18,193 bases of DNA, taken from NCBI GenBank assembly GCA_015257605.1, contig JABZJV010000012.1:1-18193 (forward strand), read 5' to 3'. Below are positions 13,704-18,193 of this stretch, one piece after another. How positions within the stretch are numbered: the stretch's first letter is position 1; each line of letters starts with the position of its first letter. The DNA is from Nanosynbacter sp. Its GTDB lineage: Bacteria; Patescibacteriota; Saccharimonadia; Saccharimonadales; Saccharimonadaceae. A program made the position numbers and the translations under genes. The notes beneath the pieces are model-generated. The model was not told the origin of the DNA. It made no database searches and saw only the letters and a list, made by a program, of their open reading frames with translations.

Positions 13704-14252
13704 ATGGCAAAATCAAATCGTTATGACAGCTCGCGGCAATGGTATGCCATCCATACTTACAGCGGCTACGAGGAAAAAGTCGCTGAAAGCATCCGTCAGC
13801 GCGCTCAAACTATCGACATGGCTGATAAAATTTTTGACGCCATTGTGCCGAAAGAAAAGCAAGTTCAAATCAAAAATGGCAAGCGCAAAATCATCAATGC
13901 CATCATCTTTCAGGGTTACGTCTTGGTTGAGATGAAATTAACCGACGAGACCTGGTATATCGTCCGCAACACGCCAGGCGTTACTGGCTTTGTCGGCAGC
14001 GGCACCTCGCCAACTCCAGTTTCCGAAGCAGAAATTACCAAAATTAAAAAGCGTATGAACATCGAGGATCCAAAACACCAAATTGACTTTACAGAAGGAG
14101 AAGTAGTTAATATCATCGACGGGCCCTTCAAAGGTTTCGACGGCGCCGTTAGCGAGATTGACGCTGCCAAAGGCACTCTTAAAGTCATGGTCAGCATGTT
14201 CGGCCGCGACACGCCAGTTGAGCTTGACGCTTTGCAGGTCAAAAAAGTCTAG
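13704..14252 (+). CDS. nusG: transcription termination/antitermination factor NusG
   Basis: 182 residues, normal length. The NGN domain shows WYAIHTYSGYEEKV (13-26), IVPKEK, FQGYVLVEM (about 69-77) and TPGVTGFVG. The C-terminal KOW domain has GEVVNIIDGPFKGFDGAVSEI and ends in DALQVKKV. NusG binds the RNA polymerase clamp, links transcription to translation through uS10 and can recruit Rho. The ATG has AGAAAGGA upstream and is 10 bases from the end of secE, so the two are cotranscribed. Confidence 0.96.
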   Translation: MAKSNRYDSSRQWYAIHTYSGYEEKVAESIRQRAQTIDMADKIFDAIVPKEKQVQIKNGKRKIINAIIFQGYVLVEMKLTDETWYIVRNTPGVTGFVGSGTSPTPVSEAEITKIKKRMNIEDPKHQIDFTEGEVVNIIDGPFKGFDGAVSEIDAAKGTLKVMVSMFGRDTPVELDALQVKKV

Positions 14253-14283
14253 GCCGCCAAGCAAAATTCTTATCACAGCAAGA

Positions 14284-14313
14284 GAGTTGCCGCCCTGCAA
14301 AACCGTACAACTC
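14284..14313 (+). other. possible hairpin between nusG and rplK
   Basis: GAGTTG (14284-14289) is complementary to CAACTC (14308-14313) with an 18-base loop, and a shorter CG pairing is possible inside. No T-run follows. It might be a weak terminator or part of a leader before rplK. Confidence 0.3.
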
Positions 14314-14326
14314 GCAGAGCTTTAGC

Positions 14327-14355
14327 TTGCGTAATCTCGTAAAACACGCTATACT
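14327..14355 (+). promoter_or_regulatory. rplK promoter
   Basis: TTGCGT (14327-14332), exactly 17 bases, TATACT (14350-14355). Predicted start near 14362; the leader of about 48 bases ends with AAAGGA (14399-14404). This gives rplK its own transcription independent of secE-nusG. Confidence 0.65.
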
Positions 14356-14409
14356 ATAGCAGTTACGCACTAAATATCAGCTTCTCAATATATTTAGTAA
14401 AGGAAAATT

Positions 14410-14835
14410 ATGGCAAAGAAAATTATCGGTAACTTGAAGTTACGTATTCCGGCTGGCCGTGCGACTGCCGGACCTCCAGTTGGCTCGACGCTCGGCCAGT
14501 GGGGCTTGAACATGATGGACTTTATCAATCCATTCAACGAAGCCACCAAAGGTATGATGGGCAAGGATGTCATCGTGCACATTCAAGTCTACGAAGACCG
14601 CACTTTCACCTGGAACTGCTTGGGCCAGCCAGTCGACGACATGATCCGCAGTGCTATCGGCATCCAAAAGGGCAGCGGCAAGCCGCACGTCGATAAAGTC
14701 GGCAAAATCACTCGCGCCCAGCTAGAAGAAATCGCCAAAACCAAGATGGATCAACTTAACGCTATTGACTTAGATGGCGCCGTCAAGGTAGTTGCTGGTA
14801 CCGCTCGCAGCATGGGCGTAGAAGTTGTTGACTAA
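14410..14835 (+). CDS. rplK: 50S ribosomal protein uL11
   Basis: 141 residues, the standard length. N-terminal motif LRIPAGRATAGPPVGSTLGQ with the conserved PPVG, then the RNA-binding C-terminal domain with KGSGKPHVDKVGKIT and GTARSMGVEVVD at the end. uL11 forms the stalk base at the GTPase-associated centre of 23S rRNA and is needed for factor binding and the stringent response. SD AAAGGA lies upstream. In most bacteria rplA follows directly; here tRNA-Pro and unrelated genes follow instead. Confidence 0.97.
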   Translation: MAKKIIGNLKLRIPAGRATAGPPVGSTLGQWGLNMMDFINPFNEATKGMMGKDVIVHIQVYEDRTFTWNCLGQPVDDMIRSAIGIQKGSGKPHVDKVGKITRAQLEEIAKTKMDQLNAIDLDGAVKVVAGTARSMGVEVVD

Positions 14836-14843
14836 CTAAATAG

Positions 14844-14872
14844 TTTACACACTCCGGCGCCTAGGATATAAT
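14844..14872 (+). promoter_or_regulatory. tRNA-Pro promoter
   Basis: TTTACA (14844-14849), 17-base spacer, TATAAT (14867-14872); predicted start near 14879, five bases before the tRNA. Confidence 0.75.
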
Positions 14873-14883
14873 AGGCTAAGTGT

Positions 14884-14960
14884 CGGGGTGTGGCGCAGCT
14901 TGGTAGCGCGCACCGTTCGGGACGGTGAGGTCGCTGGTTCAAATCCAGTCACCCCGACCA
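14884..14960 (+). tRNA. tRNA-Pro (anticodon CGG), CCA end encoded
   Basis: Acceptor CGGGGTG (14884-14890) pairs with CACCCCG (14950-14956), followed by discriminator A and encoded CCA. The anticodon stem CACCG/CGGTG surrounds TTCGGGA with anticodon CGG at 14918-14920, reading CCG. The D arm has the TGGTAGCGC pattern and the T arm has GGTTCAAATCC. It has its own promoter and a strong terminator. Confidence 0.96.
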
Positions 14961-14975
14961 TTGAGCCCGTATTCA

Positions 14976-15014
14976 AACCCGCGTCATGGTGAACCCGTGG
15001 CGCGGGTTTTGTTT
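14976..15014 (+). terminator. long rho-independent terminator of tRNA-Pro
   Basis: AACCCGCG (14976-14983) pairs with CGCGGGTT (15001-15008); the stem continues through a T-G wobble and CATGG/CCGTG to a five-base loop, giving about 14 pairs. A TTTTGTTT tract follows. Confidence 0.8.
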
Positions 15015-15023
15015 GTCTCATAC

Positions 15024-15053
15024 TTGCTTTGCATCACTCAGCAGTGCTATAGT
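15024..15053 (+). promoter_or_regulatory. promoter of the small membrane protein gene
   Basis: TTGCTT (15024-15029), 18-base spacer, TATAGT (15048-15053) with extended TG at 15045-15046. Predicted start is near 15060, so the GGAGG at 15055-15059 would lie just outside the mRNA; either the start is a few bases earlier or the leader is only about 4 bases. Confidence 0.5.
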
Positions 15054-15063
15054 TGGAGGCAAA

Positions 15064-15516
15064 ATGTATAATTCTTTTCGCTTCTTTGCTCATTCGCCAG
15101 ACTGGAATGTTATTCATCAAGCTGGTTTTCTGGGATGGTTGTTAACTCCAGTCAAACAATACCCGGCGGTTGTCCAAGAGTTTCCTATATATATCCAAAT
15201 CGGCTCTAGGGCGTCTAAAATATATCTCGACGTGCCTGTCTGCGCAATAAATACCATTTTGTTTCTTGTGCTTTTTGGGCTGGGGTCTTACTTGGTTTCA
15301 TTTGGTATGAAATACCGTTCATGGCGTACAACAGGAGCGATTCTCATCCTTGCTGGATTAGGATGGTATTTTACGCTGCGCAACTACTATGGCGTTATGT
15401 TTATCACCAAAGTTGTATATACGCTCGTTGCTTTAGCTTTTGCTGGCGGCGGTGTTGCTATAGGAAATCATAAACGCAGCATCATTGATACTACTCGACC
15501 ATCATCACGGCTTTAA
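15064..15516 (+). CDS. small multi-pass membrane protein of unknown function
   Basis: 150 residues from ATG 15064; I do not recognise the family. About 60 N-terminal residues hold aromatic and hydrophobic patches, then three membrane segments are visible at roughly 61-80, 89-105 and 112-133, followed by a basic C-terminal tail with KRSIIDTTRPSSRL. The arrangement suggests a protein anchored with its short basic tail in the cytoplasm. The start is supported by GGAGG four bases upstream; the frame is open back to 14986 but that part overlaps the tRNA-Pro terminator. Codon use is less GC-rich than in most neighbours. It forms its own short unit before the VanY gene. Confidence 0.7.
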   Translation: MYNSFRFFAHSPDWNVIHQAGFLGWLLTPVKQYPAVVQEFPIYIQIGSRASKIYLDVPVCAINTILFLVLFGLGSYLVSFGMKYRSWRTTGAILILAGLGWYFTLRNYYGVMFITKVVYTLVALAFAGGGVAIGNHKRSIIDTTRPSSRL

Positions 15517-15559
15517 CCAATCAACTCACAAAGATTTCTATACCGCTGGCGCTTAGTTG

Positions 15560-15568
15560 TGGTAGAAT
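15560..15568 (+). promoter_or_regulatory. extended -10 promoter of the VanY-type gene
   Basis: TG-G-TAGAAT predicts a start near 15575, 7 bases before ATG 15582 and 22 before TTG 15597. AAGGGTG at 15586-15592 could serve as Shine-Dalgarno for the TTG. Confidence 0.5.
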
Positions 15569-15581
15569 AGAATTATAAATT

Positions 15582-16355
15582 ATGAAGGGTGAATTTTTGA
15601 ATAAGCATAAGTTTAGCGTGCTTGTGATTACGCTAGCTTTTTCAGCGATATTAGGTCTAGCTACCTTCACTGGGCTAGATTATTACAAAACCGCTAAAGA
15701 CATCAGAGCCAAAGAGCAGGAAACCGCCGACAAGCTCGCTGCCGCCCAGCAAAAAGCTTGGGCCGAAAAAGCTGCCCTCCGCAAGAAAGTCTTAAAAGAC
15801 TACAATAGCACGATCATTGTTATTAACAAAAAACACTGCTTCGAGCCAAAAACTTGGCAGCCGAATGATTTGGCGCCTATCGAAAAGGGGATATCCTTAC
15901 GCAAAGAAGCCGCCACCCAATACAACGCCATGAAAGCCGCTGCAGCGCAAGCAAAAATGCCGTTAGCCTCGACTAGCGGCTACCGATCTTACAACGACCA
16001 AGTCGAAACTTATGACTATTGGGTCAAACATAGTAATCAGAAAGAAGCCGACTCGTCTAGCGCCCGACCAGGCTGCAGTGAACATCAAACTGGCTTAGCC
16101 GTCGACCTCAAGGCTGACAATTGTGTCCTGCAGTGCTTCGCCACTACGCCAACATACAAGTGGCTGGCCGAGCACGCCGCCGAGTACGGTTTCATCCAGC
16201 GCTATCCTGACAACGCCAAAAATATCACCGGCTATGTCGTCGAAGCTTGGCACTGGCGTTACGTCGGCCGTGAAACCGCTCAAGACATGAAAAAGCGCGA
16301 GATCAAGACTCTCGAGGAATACTTCAATGTTACGGGCGGCGATTATTCAAATTAA
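15582..16355 (+). CDS. VanY-type D-alanyl-D-alanine carboxypeptidase (M15B)
   Basis: 257 residues from ATG 15582, or 252 from TTG 15597, which has AAGGGTG as a possible ribosome site. An N-terminal membrane anchor (about 11-32) is followed by a charged coiled-coil stretch (about 38-75) and the peptidase domain: SGYRSYNDQ (132-140), SEHQTGLAVDL with zinc ligands His168 and Asp175, and EAWHWRYVG with catalytic Glu221 and zinc ligand His224. The enzyme should trim the terminal D-alanine from peptidoglycan stem peptides outside the membrane. Three cysteines near the active site (165, 181, 185) may form a disulfide. In an episymbiont it could act on its own wall or on that of the host; this is inference. 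Confidence 0.93.
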   Translation: MKGEFLNKHKFSVLVITLAFSAILGLATFTGLDYYKTAKDIRAKEQETADKLAAAQQKAWAEKAALRKKVLKDYNSTIIVINKKHCFEPKTWQPNDLAPIEKGISLRKEAATQYNAMKAAAAQAKMPLASTSGYRSYNDQVETYDYWVKHSNQKEADSSSARPGCSEHQTGLAVDLKADNCVLQCFATTPTYKWLAEHAAEYGFIQRYPDNAKNITGYVVEAWHWRYVGRETAQDMKKREIKTLEEYFNVTGGDYSN

Positions 16356-16427
16356 TTTTACGTAAATACATTCTAGCCCTGATACGTGCCGTACCACAAC
16401 AAGAGCGCGTTCAGAAAAAGCAGTCCG

Positions 16428-18158
16428 TTATCTGCCAATCTGAACAACCGATCCGCCAATTTTGCGCCGAAAATAATCGTCGTGGCTAACATACAAAATT
16501 GCGCCAGCGTAGCGCTCGAGCGCCGCTTCCAGCTCCTCAATTGAGGGCAAATCCAGGTGATTGGTCGGCTCGTCCAGAATCAGTAATTGCGGCTCGTTCG
16601 CTAGCATACTAATGAGCTGAAACCGAGCTTTTTGCCCGCCGCTCAAGCTAGCCAAGGGCACCGCGCCGTCGCTCTCAACAAAAAGGTAATCGCCCATCAG
16701 CTGGCGGATTTTGGTATCATTAATTTTCAGCCCGCGATCGAGATACATCTGCTCAATCGCTCGCGCCAGCGGCAAGTTCAGATAAGTCGCCGCTATCTCT
16801 TGCTCGTAAATACCAACGCGAATTTGCGGATCGAGATAGAGAAAGCCAGCATAAACGATTGGAGCAGATTGAACAGTATTCTTAATCAAAGCCTGAGTTA
16901 GCTGGGGCGTGACTTGAGCCGTTTTACGAAGCCGGCCAGAGGAAGCGGCGCTAGAAGACGCGTTTGCCATCAACGCTCGAATCAACGTCGTCTTGCCAGC
17001 ACCATTGCGGCCGCGCAGTTCAATAGCTTCGCCCTCGCGCAAATCGATATTAACACCTTCAAACAAAATCCGCTCATCGAAACCTAGCGCCAAATCGCGA
17101 GCCTCGACAAGCTTGCGCTGCGAACGCATAGCGCCGTCTCGCATATTCAAACGAATGTTGCGAGCTTTGAATTTTTGATAGCGATCAGCTACTTTATAAT
17201 CCAATTGTGCCACATTCTCTCTGTCAATCCAAAAAGTCGGCTTGTCGATTTTCTCCAGTTTCTCTAGCTCGGCCGCCGCTTGGTTCTCGCGCCGCTTGAA
17301 TTGCGCAATCGTGCCAGGATCGCGGGCTTTTTCTTTCAGGCGGCGAAATTGCAGAACTTTGTCGCGCAAATTAGCAATCCGCCGTTTGGTTTGCTCATAA
17401 TCCTGCATGGCATTGCCTGTCGCTGAAGCATTTTGGCGCAAATAATCATCATAATTGCCGCGATAACTCACTGATGCGCCATCGCGCAGCTCAACAATTC
17501 GATCAACCTCTGCCAGCACATCGCGGTCATGGGTGATGATCAACATCGCTTGGCGGGCGCTCTTCATCCAATCGATAAACTGCTTCTTGGCAACATAATC
17601 CATATGATTAGTCGGCTCGTCAATCAATGCTAGATCCGCTTGCGCATGCATGATTTTCACAACTTCGACCAAGCGTTTCTGCCCGCCGCTCAAAGCCGCC
17701 AATTGGCGCTCGCCAAAACCTTCCATCTGGAAATTTTTCAATTCCTCAGCCACCAGTTCTTCAACGCGGTAAAAATCCTTCTGTCCAAAGCGTTCCAACG
17801 CCTGGCTGTACTCTTCGATCTTGCGCATATCGCTACCCATCGCCGCTGGATAAGTCGTCAAAATGTGCCGCAGCCGCGCATATTCCGGCAGCCCGCGTAA
17901 GATATATTCTAGCACTGTGATATCACCCAAACTATGGTGTTCCTGCGCTGTCGCTACAATCGTGCTGCCGCGCCGAAAAACAACCGATCCTCTGTAGTCG
18001 CTATCCGTCCCCGCCAACATACCAAATAGCGTCGATTTGCCAACGCCATTACGACCAATCAGCCCGACTTTCTCGCCGTCATTGACGCTGAACTTAACGT
18101 CGCTCATCAACTGCTTGTCGCCAAAACTTTTATCGGTAATGTGAACATCAGCTATCAT
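16428..18158 (-). CDS. ABC-F family ATPase with a large insertion in the second nucleotide-binding domain
   Basis: 576 residues, two ABC domains and no membrane segments, as in ABC-F translation factors (EttA, Uup, ARE proteins). NBD1: Walker A GRNGVGKST (35-43), LSGGQ (156-160), Walker B with Glu181, switch His210. A charged helical linker (about 240-330) would reach the ribosomal P-site tRNA. NBD2: GRNGAGKTT (383-391), LSGGQ (505-509), ILDEPTNHLD (527-536), His559. Between NBD2 Walker A and the Q-loop lies an extra segment of about 45 residues (398-445), rich in Ser/Ala at first. The upstream TG-T-TACAAT box makes the mRNA apparently leaderless with ATG 18158 as start. The subfamily cannot be assigned here. 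Confidence 0.92.
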   Translation of the reverse strand: MIADVHITDKSFGDKQLMSDVKFSVNDGEKVGLIGRNGVGKSTLFGMLAGTDSDYRGSVVFRRGSTIVATAQEHHSLGDITVLEYILRGLPEYARLRHILTTYPAAMGSDMRKIEEYSQALERFGQKDFYRVEELVAEELKNFQMEGFGERQLAALSGGQKRLVEVVKIMHAQADLALIDEPTNHMDYVAKKQFIDWMKSARQAMLIITHDRDVLAEVDRIVELRDGASVSYRGNYDDYLRQNASATGNAMQDYEQTKRRIANLRDKVLQFRRLKEKARDPGTIAQFKRRENQAAAELEKLEKIDKPTFWIDRENVAQLDYKVADRYQKFKARNIRLNMRDGAMRSQRKLVEARDLALGFDERILFEGVNIDLREGEAIELRGRNGAGKTTLIRALMANASSSAASSGRLRKTAQVTPQLTQALIKNTVQSAPIVYAGFLYLDPQIRVGIYEQEIAATYLNLPLARAIEQMYLDRGLKINDTKIRQLMGDYLFVESDGAVPLASLSGGQKARFQLISMLANEPQLLILDEPTNHLDLPSIEELEAALERYAGAILYVSHDDYFRRKIGGSVVQIGR

Positions 18159-18165
18159 TCATTCT

Positions 18166-18173
18166 ATTGTAAC
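18166..18173 (-). promoter_or_regulatory. extended -10 giving a leaderless mRNA for the ABC-F gene
   Basis: On the minus strand TG-T-TACAAT; the hexamer occupies 18171-18166, with the TG just upstream. Predicted +1 is about 18159, directly before the ATG at 18158. No Shine-Dalgarno sequence is present. The -35 would lie at the window edge. Confidence 0.5.
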
Positions 18174-18193
18174 AGAGAGCAACCCCGGGCACT

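Noticed and set aside
14986..15063. Longer N terminus for the small membrane protein from 14986
   Set aside because: It lies inside the tRNA-Pro terminator; GGAGG and a promoter precede ATG 15064.
1..18193. UGA recoding as in Gracilibacteria/Absconditabacteria
   Set aside because: Several full-length family proteins end naturally at TGA, in two cases overlapping the next start codon, and no in-frame TGA is needed inside any gene.
1..18193. CRISPR array, defence island or prophage
   Set aside because: No spaced repeat array, nuclease, integrase, transposase or phage structural gene was found on either strand.

Overview
The window looks like a chromosomal segment of a small-genome bacterium of the Candidate Phyla Radiation, most likely Candidatus Saccharibacteria (TM7). 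This assignment is inferred from gene content and style, not from a search. The basis is tightly packed genes, a cysteine-free bL33, a GT4/GH57/GH15 glycan cluster, strong TATAAT-type promoters (often extended TGn), frequent GTG/TTG starts and several apparently leaderless mRNAs. UGA is used as a normal stop (for example in the GT4, GH57, rRNA-methyltransferase-like and YgjP-like genes), so the UGA-glycine recoding of Gracilibacteria/Absconditabacteria is not present.

Layout. 1-700: two AT-rich small genes, a zinc-ribbon protein and a DUF2085 membrane protein. 700-3400: plus-strand genes for an AlkD-like HEAT-repeat protein, an SGNH hydrolase, a nitroreductase and a TrmH/SpoU RNA methyltransferase. 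3450-3790: rpmG (bL33) with a clear promoter and tandem hairpins ending in a terminator. 3771-8890: a minus-strand operon with GT4 glycosyltransferase, GH57 glycosidase, GH15 glucoamylase-like enzyme and an unrecognised 239-residue protein, coupled by overlapping stop/start codons. 8891-9051: divergent promoter region with GTGAAA repeats. 9052-10044: MscS-type channel. 10080-10154: tRNA-Trp(CCA). 10210-13165: P-loop kinase-like protein, YgjP/DUF45 metallopeptidase and an orphan sensor histidine kinase. 13274-14252: secE-nusG. 14410-14835: rplK. 14884-14960: tRNA-Pro(CGG) with a long terminator. 15064-16355: small membrane protein and a VanY-type peptidase. 16428-18158: ABC-F ATPase on the minus strand.

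How it fits together. rpmG, tRNA-Trp, secE, nusG and rplK occur in that order and strand, matching the conserved translation/transcription string of many bacteria, but here it is opened up by about 9 kb of other genes and rplA does not follow rplK. The glycan operon is consistent with making and degrading an alpha-glucan (glycogen-like) store or with recycling host polysaccharide. At least three genes that begin transcription units have a -10 box about 7 bases before the ATG and no Shine-Dalgarno sequence, while genes inside operons have AAAGGAG-like sites. This suggests two modes of translation initiation. No CRISPR array, IS element, integrase or phage gene was seen, and no gene-free stretch exceeds 300 bases.
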